From: Parabacteroides sp. Marseille-P3160
GTDB lineage: Bacteria > Bacteroidota > Bacteroidia > Bacteroidales > Tannerellaceae
Assembly (NCBI RefSeq): GCF_900162725.1
Contig: NZ_LT799418.1
Location: forward strand, 2,223,630-2,287,629
DNA: 64,000 nucleotides
Reading direction: 5' to 3'
In this document: one piece after another, positions 53,867-63,200 of the stretch
Position numbering within the stretch: the first letter of the stretch is position 1
Layout of the letters: each line of letters begins with the position of its first letter
Made by a program: the position numbers and the translations under genes
Notes under the pieces: model-generated
The model's database searches: none
What the model saw: the letters and a program-made list of their open reading frames with translations, nothing else
Told to the model about the DNA's origin: nothing

Positions 53867-54238
53867 ATGAAAACAAAATTAGTATTATTTTTATTGCTGA
53901 ATTTAATTGTTTTTGCACAATTAATTGCATCGGAGAAGTCGGAGAAGTCGAACCTTTCGGAATATACCGGAAAATATATTTTTCCGGCGGGCGCTGTGGT
54001 CGATGATGCGGTGATTACATTGCTTCGTGATACATTGAATGCCTCTGTTTCGTTAGGTTCCGTATCTTTGGTTCCTGTTGAGAAAGATTCTTTCGGTATT
54101 CCTCAATATGGCGGAACCGTTATTTTCCTTCGCGACAAGCAGGATCAGGTTACCGGATTAAAGGTTTTCTTTCCGATGGGGGGTATAGAAGAACTGGAAG
54201 CGACAAAGGATTTGAAAATAGCAGAAAATAAAAATTAA
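53867..54238 (+). CDS. Small secreted DUF3471-like protein
   Basis: A 123-residue protein with a signal peptide (hydrophobic 5-19, then ASE). The mature part (LSEYTGKYIFPAGAVVDDAV, then IPQYGGTVIFLRDKQDQVTGL) resembles the short beta-rich DUF3471-like domain seen at the ends of some secreted hydrolases. No catalytic residues were recognised. It lies 5 bp from the phosphoesterase gene, so the two are one operon, which has its own upstream control region with the 22-bp palindrome array. It may be an accessory subunit; that is inference. Confidence 0.65.
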   Translation: MKTKLVLFLLLNLIVFAQLIASEKSEKSNLSEYTGKYIFPAGAVVDDAVITLLRDTLNASVSLGSVSLVPVEKDSFGIPQYGGTVIFLRDKQDQVTGLKVFFPMGGIEELEATKDLKIAENKN

Positions 54239-54243
54239 TAGAA

Positions 54244-55809
54244 ATGAAGCTTAAGTTATTTATTCTTTTACTTGTCATAAGTAGCAATTTAATCGGACAA
54301 AACCTAGTGAAGGGTTATGTCTATGAAGATCAAAATCAAAACGGGAAGAAAGAGCGCCAGGAAAAAGGCGTGCCTAATGTGGCTGTCTCCAATGGGGTGA
54401 ATGTAACGCTTACGGATGCTTCCGGCGCGTATGAATTACCTGTTGGGAACGACAACATCATTTTCGTGATCAAACCCTCCGGGTATAAAATAGCGTTGGA
54501 CGAATTCAACCTTCCCAAATCTTATTATATTCATAAGCCGGCGGGTTCTCCTTCGTCTTTTTACAAAGGAGTAAGCCCTACGGGGGATTTGCCGAAGTCG
54601 GTGGATTTTGCCATCATCAAGTACGATGAACCTGAAAACTTCACTTCTTTTATTTTCGGAGACTCGCAAACTTATACGAATCAGGAGATTGATTACTTTA
54701 TCCGGGGTATTGTAGATGAAGTGAAAGACATCCCGAACATCAGTTTTGGAATCACGATGGGAGACCTGGTCGGAGATAACCTGACATTGCACGCTCCCTA
54801 TAAGGATGCCATCAAACAGATCGGCCTGCCCTGGTATAATGTACTGGGCAATCATGATATGAATTACGATGCAAAGTCCGATTTCCAGTCGGACGAGTCG
54901 TTCGAAGCAAGCTTCGGCCCCAATAATTATGCTTTTAATTACGGGAAAGTCCATTTTATTGTCCTGGATGATGTCTTGTATCCGAATCCTTTTTCCGGCA
55001 AAGGCTATACTGGAGGATTAAGGGATGACCAATTGGAGTTTGTGAAGAATGATCTGGCCCATGTAAGTCCGGACCAACTGATCGTTATTTCCATGCATAT
55101 TCCTTTGTTTACTTTTAAGGAGGCTTTCCGGGAAGACGACCGCAACCAGCTATATTATCTCTTGAGTAAATTTCCGGACGTTTTGGTTTTTTCCGCCCAT
55201 ACGCATGTACAGTGTCATGGGTTTGCCGGAAAAGAGGAAGGCTTAAACCGGGAGAAACCCATTCATGAATACAACGTAGGAACTACCTGCGGGGACTGGT
55301 ATTCCGGAATATTGGATGATAAAGGATTGCCTGTTTCTACCATGCGCGACGGTACGCCGAAGGGATATGCCTTTCTGAATATCAAGGGCAATAAATATAC
55401 GCTTGACTATAAAGTAGCCGGCAAGCCCGCCGATTACCAGATTTCTATCTACAATCCGAAAGTAGTACCCTCCAAGAAAGGAGTATCTTCCGGAATCTAT
55501 GCCAATTTCTTTATGGGAAGCGAGAATGACCTCGTTGAGTGTCGTGTCGATGATGGCGAATGGAGAAAGATGAAGAGAGTGGAGGATTACGATCCCGCTT
55601 ACTATCGTTATGTGCAGGATTGGGACTTTATCGAAGAGCTAAGGCCTGTCCGCAGGCCATCTAATCCGGAGAAAAGCCGTCACTTGTGGCGTGCCAATAT
55701 ACCGACCAATCTTTCGGTAGGCGAACATCAGATTGAAGTACGCGGAACCGATCTCTTCGGCCGTGTGTATACAGCCAAAAGTAAATATAAAATTCAGGAG
55801 TTTAACTGA
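54244..55809 (+). CDS. Secreted calcineurin-like phosphoesterase
   Basis: A 521-residue protein with a signal peptide (about 1-18). An N-terminal beta domain (LVKGYVYEDQNQNGKKERQ, MetallophosN-type) spans about 20-125. The metallophosphoesterase core has GDSQTY near 139, GDLVGDN near 175-181, GNHDMNYD near 202-209, MHIPLF near 284 and SAHTHVQCHGF near 317-327, the full GD...GDxxG...GNH[D]...H...GHxH set in modified form. A C-terminal MetallophosC-like domain follows. It hydrolyses phosphate esters in the periplasm; the substrate is not evident. A strong terminator (55834-55870) ends the operon. Confidence 0.87.
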   Translation: MKLKLFILLLVISSNLIGQNLVKGYVYEDQNQNGKKERQEKGVPNVAVSNGVNVTLTDASGAYELPVGNDNIIFVIKPSGYKIALDEFNLPKSYYIHKPAGSPSSFYKGVSPTGDLPKSVDFAIIKYDEPENFTSFIFGDSQTYTNQEIDYFIRGIVDEVKDIPNISFGITMGDLVGDNLTLHAPYKDAIKQIGLPWYNVLGNHDMNYDAKSDFQSDESFEASFGPNNYAFNYGKVHFIVLDDVLYPNPFSGKGYTGGLRDDQLEFVKNDLAHVSPDQLIVISMHIPLFTFKEAFREDDRNQLYYLLSKFPDVLVFSAHTHVQCHGFAGKEEGLNREKPIHEYNVGTTCGDWYSGILDDKGLPVSTMRDGTPKGYAFLNIKGNKYTLDYKVAGKPADYQISIYNPKVVPSKKGVSSGIYANFFMGSENDLVECRVDDGEWRKMKRVEDYDPAYYRYVQDWDFIEELRPVRRPSNPEKSRHLWRANIPTNLSVGEHQIEVRGTDLFGRVYTAKSKYKIQEFN

Positions 55810-55833
55810 TTCCGAATAAATAGGATTGATGAC

Positions 55834-55870
55834 AAATCGGGCGGCAAGAGAATAAATTGCCGCCCGATTT
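55834..55870. terminator. Bidirectional terminator between the phosphoesterase and DHOD-like genes
   Basis: A 14-bp perfect stem (55834-55847 with 55857-55870), 9-nt loop, A/T-rich ends, between convergent genes. Confidence 0.87.
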
Positions 55871-55900
55871 CGTTATTGTTATCTTTCCCTATGGGTGGAA

Positions 55901-56878
55901 TCAGTCTCTGTCGGAGAAATATTTCATAAACTGGGAACGTTCGTATACAGAAGGGTCCGTAACATTCCGGAAGCTCAGTTGGCCTTTGAATTGCGATAAG
56001 GATTCGTATTTTGCCTGATGCATCCATTCTTCGATGCATACCAGCATCTGGGAAATGATCTCCGCACCGTGGGTGTAGATAGCGCTGCAGAGCTGAACGG
56101 CCGAAGCGCCGGCCAACAGGCATTTGATGACATCTTCCCAGTCGAGGATTCCGGTAGAGGAGGCGATGTCGATTCCTTGTACGATTCCGCTGACAATCGC
56201 TGTCCAGCGGATTGTTTCGCTCAGGTCGGAGTGATTACTGAATACATTTCCCGACACGATCTGCCGGGTATTGATATCTATATCCGGCTGATAGAAGCGG
56301 TTGAACAGGACGACGGCATCAGCGCCGTTGTCTTTCAGGGTTTTCACCAGGCGGGGAATGTTGCCTATGTTCTTCCCGATTTTCATGAAAATCGGAATGG
56401 AAACCGTTTCCCTTACTTTTTTCAGGATGGAAACGCAGAGATCCAATGTGGCATCATAGTCCGTGTCCGGATCCGTACAAAGGAAAAATACATTCAGTTC
56501 AAGTGCATCCGCACCGGCTAACTCCATCTGGTGGGCAAAATCGGTCCATGCGTCCGCTTTATAACAATGGATGCTGGCAATGATGGGAATGGTGCACACC
56601 GTTTTGGCTTTCTTTATCAACTCCAGGTAAGAGCTCACCTGGTTTGCCTTGACATAGGTATTGATGTATCTCGCTGCTTCCGGATATTCATTTTCATGTA
56701 TGGCCTCGAAGGCCTGCATCTCTATCTGTTCTTCAAAAAGAGATTTCAATACAACCGCACCGGCGCCGGCTTTCTCATACTCCTTGATGCGCTCCGGGTT
56801 GTTGGTCAGTCCGGAACTACCCACAATCAATGGATTCCGAAGCATGAGCCCACCGTAATTAGTTTTCATATCGATCAT
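55901..56878 (-). CDS. Dihydroorotate dehydrogenase-like flavoprotein
   Basis: A 325-residue TIM-barrel FMN enzyme of the DHOD class-1-like group. MKTNYGGLMLRNPLIVGSSGLT at the N-terminus, GAGAVVLKSLFEEQ near 39-52 (FMN and product-binding side), VCTIPIIASIHC near 94 and MKIGKNIGNI near 160-169 fit this fold; a C-terminal TGILDWEDVIKCLLAGASAVQL gives the phosphate-binding loop. It shares the family but not necessarily the pyrimidine function; no other pyr genes are adjacent. ATG 56869 is an alternative start. Confidence 0.8.
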   Translation of the reverse strand: MIDMKTNYGGLMLRNPLIVGSSGLTNNPERIKEYEKAGAGAVVLKSLFEEQIEMQAFEAIHENEYPEAARYINTYVKANQVSSYLELIKKAKTVCTIPIIASIHCYKADAWTDFAHQMELAGADALELNVFFLCTDPDTDYDATLDLCVSILKKVRETVSIPIFMKIGKNIGNIPRLVKTLKDNGADAVVLFNRFYQPDIDINTRQIVSGNVFSNHSDLSETIRWTAIVSGIVQGIDIASSTGILDWEDVIKCLLAGASAVQLCSAIYTHGAEIISQMLVCIEEWMHQAKYESLSQFKGQLSFRNVTDPSVYERSQFMKYFSDRD

Positions 56879-56963
56879 CCCTACTTTTTTTCACAAAAAT
56901 AATTAATATATTCTATATTCTTCCGATGAAATCCGGGCATCTTTCCCCGAGTGTTAACAAAGA

Positions 56964-57632
56964 TCAATATTCCCGTTCGCCGAACAGCATTGTTCCGATC
57001 CGTATCATGGTACTTCCCTCTTCGATCGCAATCCGGTAATCATGTGTCATTCCCATGGAGAGGGTTTGGAAATGGGACAATGTAACGCCCGGCAAGCTCT
57101 TTACGGTTTCGAAGAACTGGTGCAGGTCGTGAAATTCCTGCCGCACCTGTTCCATATTATCCGTATTGGTCGCCATTCCCATTAATCCGCAGAAATGAAG
57201 GTTGGGATAGGCTTCCCCGACAGGTTCGTTGAACAAGGCGAGGCATTCGTCGCGGCTGAACCCGTGCTTGCTTTCTTCCTTTGCAATATGGATCTCCAGC
57301 AATACATTGATTATCAGTTCATTCCGTGCGGCCTGCTTGTCGACCTCTTTCAGCAGCTTGACGGTGTCGATGCTTTGAATAGTATGGATGAACGGAGCGA
57401 TGGCTTTCACCTTGTTCGTTTGCAAAGGGCCGATGAAATGCCATTTGATATCAGCAGGCAAATCCGGTCTTTTCTCTACCAGCTCCTGTACCCGGCTTTC
57501 CCCGAAAATACGCTGTCCGGCTCCGTAAGCTTCCCGTATGGCGTCTTCCGGATGGAACTTTGAGACGGCGACCAGGCTGACTCCGCCGGGGATCGAACTT
57601 CTTAATTTCCGGATATTCTCAGCTATGTTCAT
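56964..57632 (-). CDS. YggS-family PLP-homeostasis protein
   Basis: A 222-residue PLP-binding protein (PLPBP). VSLVAVSKFHPEDAI (PLP lysine in VAVSKF near residues 20-26), FGESRVQELVEK near 44-55, WHFIGPLQTNK near 62-72, SLGMTHDY-like SMGMTHDYRIAIEEGSTMIR near 189-208 and the end RIGTMLFGERE are the family's full set. It buffers pyridoxal phosphate in the cytoplasm. It overlaps the DUF4494 gene as ATGA, so the two are coupled. Confidence 0.93.
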   Translation of the reverse strand: MNIAENIRKLRSSIPGGVSLVAVSKFHPEDAIREAYGAGQRIFGESRVQELVEKRPDLPADIKWHFIGPLQTNKVKAIAPFIHTIQSIDTVKLLKEVDKQAARNELIINVLLEIHIAKEESKHGFSRDECLALFNEPVGEAYPNLHFCGLMGMATNTDNMEQVRQEFHDLHQFFETVKSLPGVTLSHFQTLSMGMTHDYRIAIEEGSTMIRIGTMLFGEREY

Positions 57633-58093
57633 GATGCCACCTTCACCTCCTCTGTCTTTGAACTTTCCGCCGTAAACGGGAATACATCCATCAGCGCCGT
57701 TTCCGTTACGGAAGCGATGACGTAGTCGGCTAGCGTACCTTTCATTCCTTCTTCCAGTACTTGAATGGCGTCTTTCAGGTCGGATGCCTGCGCCAGCATC
57801 TGGGCGGCTGTCTTTTTTTCCGCTCCGCTCTTTTCGTCGAGCGTGATGAAATAGATCTTGAATTTGTAGAAACGGTCTCCGTTTTCATTGAAAAACAATT
57901 CGGAGAGGCGGGCGCGTTTGATATCCGCTATGGTAAATTCTCCGGTAATGAACGGACGTATCTCTTCTATAATCCTTGCTTCCGCTTCCGTGAATGAGAG
58001 GGCGTCGACCAGATAGGGTTCCGATACCTTCTTTTGCATCCCGTTTTCCATTACCTTTTCGTATGAAACTTTACATTCAAACCAATTATGCAT
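57629..58093 (-). CDS. DUF4494 domain protein
   Basis: About 154 residues starting MHNWFECKVSYEKVMENG, the standard start of DUF4494 proteins, which are widespread in Bacteroidetes and of unknown function. The rest (ALSFTEAEARIIEEIRPFI; FFNENGDRFYKFKIYFITLDE) matches the family pattern. I chose ATG 58093 over the longer frame to 58147 because the family begins here. It is translationally coupled to the yggS-like gene downstream, so a link to PLP homeostasis is possible but unsupported. Confidence 0.8.
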   Translation of the reverse strand: MHNWFECKVSYEKVMENGMQKKVSEPYLVDALSFTEAEARIIEEIRPFITGEFTIADIKRARLSELFFNENGDRFYKFKIYFITLDEKSGAEKKTAAQMLAQASDLKDAIQVLEEGMKGTLADYVIASVTETALMDVFPFTAESSKTEEVKVAS

Positions 58094-58150
58094 ATTCTTT
58101 CTTTTTTTAAGACGTACAAAGATAGATGCTCTTGTTGAATAATCCAATGG

Positions 58151-59371
58151 TCAACGTTCGTTATCTTCTTTGCTCAGTAGCATGATGGAAGGTACTCCGA
58201 ATGAAATAACTCCGGCCAAGGTGACGACAATTCCGCAGATAAGAAAGGTGGATGCGATACCGATAGAATCCGCCAGGAAACCGGTGCTAAGGAGTCCTAT
58301 CATCGAGGGCAGGATGCTAACGCTCATAAACATGGAGAACACACGCCCCAGGGCCGACGGTTTGATGTTCGTTTGTATCACCGTATTAAACATGGAGAAA
58401 TAGATGGAAGATGCGATTCCTCCTATGGTTGTCAGGACGACGAATCCGGCATATCCTTCCTTCGGCAGGAGGCCGGAAAAGGCGAACGATAAGCCCAGAA
58501 TAATGTAGGAAAGGTTAATCAGTACGATCTTATTCCATTTCACCTTTTTCAGCCCCAGGGCCATACCGCCGATCAGCATGCCGGAGCCCCAGACCACTTC
58601 GATCAGGCTCATCTGGAAGGCTGTCCCGGAGAAATGATTCAGCGTCATGAGAGGGAAAAGGACTCCGACCGGCATGAGGAAGAACGTACAGAGGATGGAA
58701 AAGATAAAAAGCCATTTCAATCCTTTCTTTTGCGTTACTTCCCGTATGCCTTCGATCATTTCGCGGAAGACCTGGCGCTTTTCCTGTATTTCCTCTTTCG
58801 GTGGATCGGGGATGACGACCAGCAACAGTCCTAGGCAGGCTATGATTGCGCCCACAACATCAAGCATCAGGATGAAACTCATATCCATCCAGGTGATCAG
58901 CAAGGCTCCCAAGGCCGGTCCTGCAATATTGCACAGAGACTGGATCATCTGGTTGATGCCGGAAATGCGTACCAATTCCTCTTTCGGCGCAATCAGCGGG
59001 ATAGAGGCTTGCATCGCCGGCGAATGAAACGCCGAGCCTATGGAACGCATGGCCAACAGGAGGTAGATCTGCCATATTTCTGCCACGTCGAGATAAAAAA
59101 GGGCAGCAAGAATGATGGTACAGAAAGCAATAAAACTGTCTGACAGGATCATCACCCGCTTCCGTTTCCATCGATCGACATAAACGCCGGCAATCGGCCC
59201 TAGCAACGATTGCGGCAGCAAAGCAGCAATGGTACTAAAGGCAAGAACCTCCGCCGAGCGGGTTTCGAAACTCAACCATAAAACGATGGCAAAGCCGACG
59301 ATGGAGCTGCTTAAAATGGATAAAAGTTGTCCCGACCATATAATAACGAATGTTTTTTTCCAGTCGATCAT
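58151..59371 (-). CDS. MFS transporter (enterobactin-exporter/MFS_3-like)
   Basis: About 406 residues with twelve hydrophobic segments. It starts MIDWKKTFVIIWSGQLLSIL and has YVDRWKRKRVMILSDSF near residues 62-79, the MFS motif A variant of the EntS/MFS_3 group. AMQASIPLIAPKEELVRISG near 120-139 supports this. It probably exports small molecules; substrate unknown. I prefer ATG 59371 over 59398. Fewer links to neighbours: 57 bp to the DUF4494 gene on the same strand. Confidence 0.83.
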   Translation of the reverse strand: MIDWKKTFVIIWSGQLLSILSSSIVGFAIVLWLSFETRSAEVLAFSTIAALLPQSLLGPIAGVYVDRWKRKRVMILSDSFIAFCTIILAALFYLDVAEIWQIYLLLAMRSIGSAFHSPAMQASIPLIAPKEELVRISGINQMIQSLCNIAGPALGALLITWMDMSFILMLDVVGAIIACLGLLLVVIPDPPKEEIQEKRQVFREMIEGIREVTQKKGLKWLFIFSILCTFFLMPVGVLFPLMTLNHFSGTAFQMSLIEVVWGSGMLIGGMALGLKKVKWNKIVLINLSYIILGLSFAFSGLLPKEGYAGFVVLTTIGGIASSIYFSMFNTVIQTNIKPSALGRVFSMFMSVSILPSMIGLLSTGFLADSIGIASTFLICGIVVTLAGVISFGVPSIMLLSKEDNER

Positions 59372-59443
59372 AGAAATATACCTTGTTTTGCCTGACAAAG
59401 GTAACTCTTTTTCTTTCTTTTTTCTCCCTTTTGCCCCGGCCCG

Positions 59444-59971
59444 TTATAGTCCGGGTCTTTCCTTGTACCAGGAGGCGTACATGTGATAATTCCGTGCGAT
59501 TTTCTGATTGATTTCTTTGGATTGTTGCGGGTCGACTTTCTTAATGAATTTGGCCGGAACGCCGGCATAGATGGTTCCCGGCTCGACGATCGTACCGCTG
59601 AGTACGACCGATCCGGCCGCAATAATGGCGCCTTCTCCGATCACGGCATGATCCAGCACGATCGAACCGATGCCTATCAGTGCGCCGGAGCAGATCTTTG
59701 CCCCATGGATTGTCACATTATGCCCGATTGAAACATCATCCTCAATCTCGATCACTGATTTCTCATATAATGTATGCAATACCGAACCGTCTTGTATATT
59801 GACTCCGTTACCGATGCGGATTGAATTGACGTCTCCCCGTAGAACGGCGCCGAACCATACGCTGCAGCCTTCCCCGATTTCTACATCCCCGATGATTACT
59901 GCATTATCAGCCACATACGTGTCTTTTCCAATGAGGGGGGTAAATCCCCTTACCGACTTTATGATACCCAT
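59444..59971 (-). CDS. Gamma-carbonic-anhydrase-like hexapeptide protein
   Basis: A 175-residue left-handed beta-helix protein. Hexapeptide repeats run from about residue 20 to 140 (VIIGDVEIGEGCSVWFGAVLRGD), and the three metal-binding histidines are present: SVLHT near 65 and IGHNVTIHG near 80-88. The end (YAGVPAKFIKKV, then MYASWYKE) is typical of YrdA/CaiE-type gamma-CA proteins. Whether it hydrates CO2 or acts in another reaction is unknown. Monocistronic by appearance. Confidence 0.87.
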   Translation of the reverse strand: MGIIKSVRGFTPLIGKDTYVADNAVIIGDVEIGEGCSVWFGAVLRGDVNSIRIGNGVNIQDGSVLHTLYEKSVIEIEDDVSIGHNVTIHGAKICSGALIGIGSIVLDHAVIGEGAIIAAGSVVLSGTIVEPGTIYAGVPAKFIKKVDPQQSKEINQKIARNYHMYASWYKERPGL

Positions 59972-60229
59972 AATTGTCCTAAATTAATTGTTTTTTTCCT
60001 GAAGTTCCTTTCAGTCCATCCGATTGCATCTTTCTCAAAATCCCCGGATTCGGACGTGCATAAAGGTAGTATCTTTTGCTTTATTTGCAAAGTGCGGATT
60101 CCGTATTTGTGCATTCGTATCTCTATGACTTTTTACTGACGAAATTTTGAAACTTCATCCTTCTATTTTATTCTACTTAATGAGCGTATTTATTTCTTGT
60201 ATGTCTTTTTTATGGCCTTGGCATCCTCT
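59972..60229. other. Gene-free stretch
   Basis: About 258 bp between leftward genes. I see no strong hairpin, no promoter match and no credible short gene; it probably carries the gamma-CA promoter and the 3' tail of the glucan synthase transcript. Confidence 0.4.
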
Positions 60230-63200
60230 TTATTCAATCCACATTTCTACAGAGTGTTCGATCTTATCATTGATAAGAGGTAAACTATTTTTGCGATCTA
60301 ATATTTTCCCATCAAGTGTAATGTGAGCAGATGATGAATCCGATATGCGAGAGAAAGTAATATGATACACAGTCTCTTTATAACGATAATGTACTTTGTA
60401 GCGATCCCATTTTTTCGGTAAATGAGGAGATAAATCTAACCTATCACCAACTAAATTGATACCTAAAAGAGTTTCTACCAGAAGGCGGTACATCCAAGCC
60501 GCAGAACCTGTATACCATGTCCAGCCGCCACGGCCCGGATATCCTTCGGCAGCATAAATATCAGCGGCTATCACATAAGGTTCGACCTTATAAACAGCGA
60601 TTTGTTCGGCGGAATTTCCGTGCTGCACAGGATTTAAAAGGTCAAATAATTCCCATGCTTTTTCGGTTTCACCCATAAGGGCAAAAGCAAGTACCGCCCA
60701 GATAGCTCCATGTGTATATTGCCCCCCGTTTTCACGAACGCCGGGTATATATCCTTTAATATAGCCGGGATTAAGATTCGATTGATCGAATGCCGGAGTA
60801 AATAACTGGATTAATTTATCTTTATAATGTACTAATTGGATATCCACCTGAGCCATTCCTGCTGCAGATCGTTCAGGATCTCCCGCACCACTGATAACCG
60901 ACCAGCTTTGGGGTAACGAATCGATACGGCATTCCTCATTGGTTCTCGATCCGAGAGGCATCCCGTTATCGAAATAAGCACGCCGGTACCATTCTCCGTC
61001 CCAAGCATTCTTTCGAATATTGTCACGAAGTATTTCCGCCTGATCAATACAATACCGGGCAAAAGAACCATTATTGCGGGATACGGCCAATTCAGAGAAT
61101 TTCAGAAGAACATCATATAGAAAAAATCCCAGCCAGACACTTTCGCCCCGGCCTTCTTTTCCTACCAGGTTCATGCCGTCATTCCAATCGCCGCATCCCA
61201 TTAATGGCAATCCGTGGTCTCCAAATTTTAATCCGTACTTTATACTTCTTACACAATGTTCATAAACCGTAGCCCATTCCCCGGAACGTCCGGGTAAATC
61301 GTAATAAGATTCTTCATTCGTCCCTAATAGCCGTCCTTCGATAAAGGGTACGTTCTCATCCAGTAAATCAGTGTCGCCGACACTCGTTACGTACCGACTC
61401 ACAACATACGGAAGCCATAAATAATCGTCCGAGAAATGTGTTCTTACACCTCTACCCGAAGGCGGATGCCACCAATGCTGTACATCTCCTTCCTTAAACT
61501 GGCGGCCGGCAGCTCTCAGTATTTGTTTGCGAATCATCATAGGCTCGGCATGTACCAGCGCCATTACATCTTGAAGTTGATCGCGGAAACCATAAGCTCC
61601 TCCCGACTGATAATATCCTGAACGGGCCCATATCCGGCTGCTTATTGTTTGGTATAACAGCCATCCGTTAGCCATCACATTTACCGACGGATCGGGAGTG
61701 TCGACATTAATCACGCCTAATGTTTTATTCCAATAAGCCCCGACTTTACCAAGCGCTTCTTTAGCGGCGCCTGTTTGTCTGAAACGTGAAACCAAATCTC
61801 TCATTTCGTCTTTATTGTGAGCAAAACCGAGTCTGAAACGAATCTCCCGTTCCTGTCCATTCGCTAATTCAAGCACCACTTGCACAGCCCCACAAGGATC
61901 TAAACCGGCACCGACTTTACCCGACAGACGCGTTCGTTTCATTGCGGCCGGTTGTGATAAACTACCGTTTCGCCCGATAAATTCAGTCCTGTCTCCTGTT
62001 AATGTACGGGGTTCACCCACATCAAGAAAGGCTATCTGACCGGCAAAGCCGATATTATAAAAATTTCTGGCAAAAAAGACTCCGGTTTTTACATCTATTT
62101 CCGTCTGGATATGTAATAAACTTTTCGGGCGCAGATCAGCCAACACCCATTCGTAATATCCCGTAACGGAGATTTTCCGGCTTCTTCCGGATACATTACG
62201 CAGTTTCAATACATTCAATTTGACAGGGGCGTCTATTGCAACATATACGGTCAGCTCCGATTCTATTCCATTTTCACTGTGTTCAAATACAGTATATCCG
62301 AATCCATGTCTGATTACATAAGGAGTTCTACCTTTTGCCGGTAACGGAGTCGGCGACCAGAATTGTCCGGATCGCTCGTCTCTAATATAGAAAGCTTCGC
62401 CTGACGCATCCTTTACAGGATCATTATTCCATGGGGTAAGTCGAAATTCATGGGCATTCTCAGCCCATGTATATGCACCTCCGCTCTCAGAAACCACTGT
62501 ACCGAACTGCTCATTAGCCAATACATTACACCATGGAGCAGGAGTTGTCTGTCCGGGTTGAAGGGTGATAACATATTCATGTCCGTCGGAAGTAAATCCA
62601 CCTAAACCGTTTTCGAAAATTAACTTGTGTTTTGATGGTTGTTTTTCTATCGTTGATATAGGTAAAATTACAGGTTGTAAAACAGGCACCTGTAATTCAT
62701 CTATCGTTAACGACTCTAATTGCATGGAGAATGTTCCTTGTTCGTCGCTAAGAACGATACGTGCAGCAGCTAATAATAACAACATGTCATCGTGTGGCAC
62801 TTGTTCGATCCGGCGAACAAAAATTCCTCCTGCCTTTTCTAATAATGGGGCTTCAATACCCGATGATATCAGGTTCACAATCTCATCGTGTACTGATTGG
62901 CGATACACCGAAACATCTTCATTTACTATAATTAATTCTACTGTCAAACCTTTCATACGCCAATAGGCATGTGCCAATACGATTTGCCTGACCAATTCTA
63001 TGCCGGAAAGATCACTGATACGAACTAAAACGATAGGCACATCTCCCGAAATGCTATAACTCCAAAGGCCATCTTGTCCCCGTCTGTTACTCTTTAGTGT
63101 AGTCTGTGAAGCCCGTCTTAATGAATTTGCATAAACCAAAGAACCGGCAAGTTTACTATATAGTTGTGCTTCTGCTTCGGTAATATTTAATTGATGAAGT

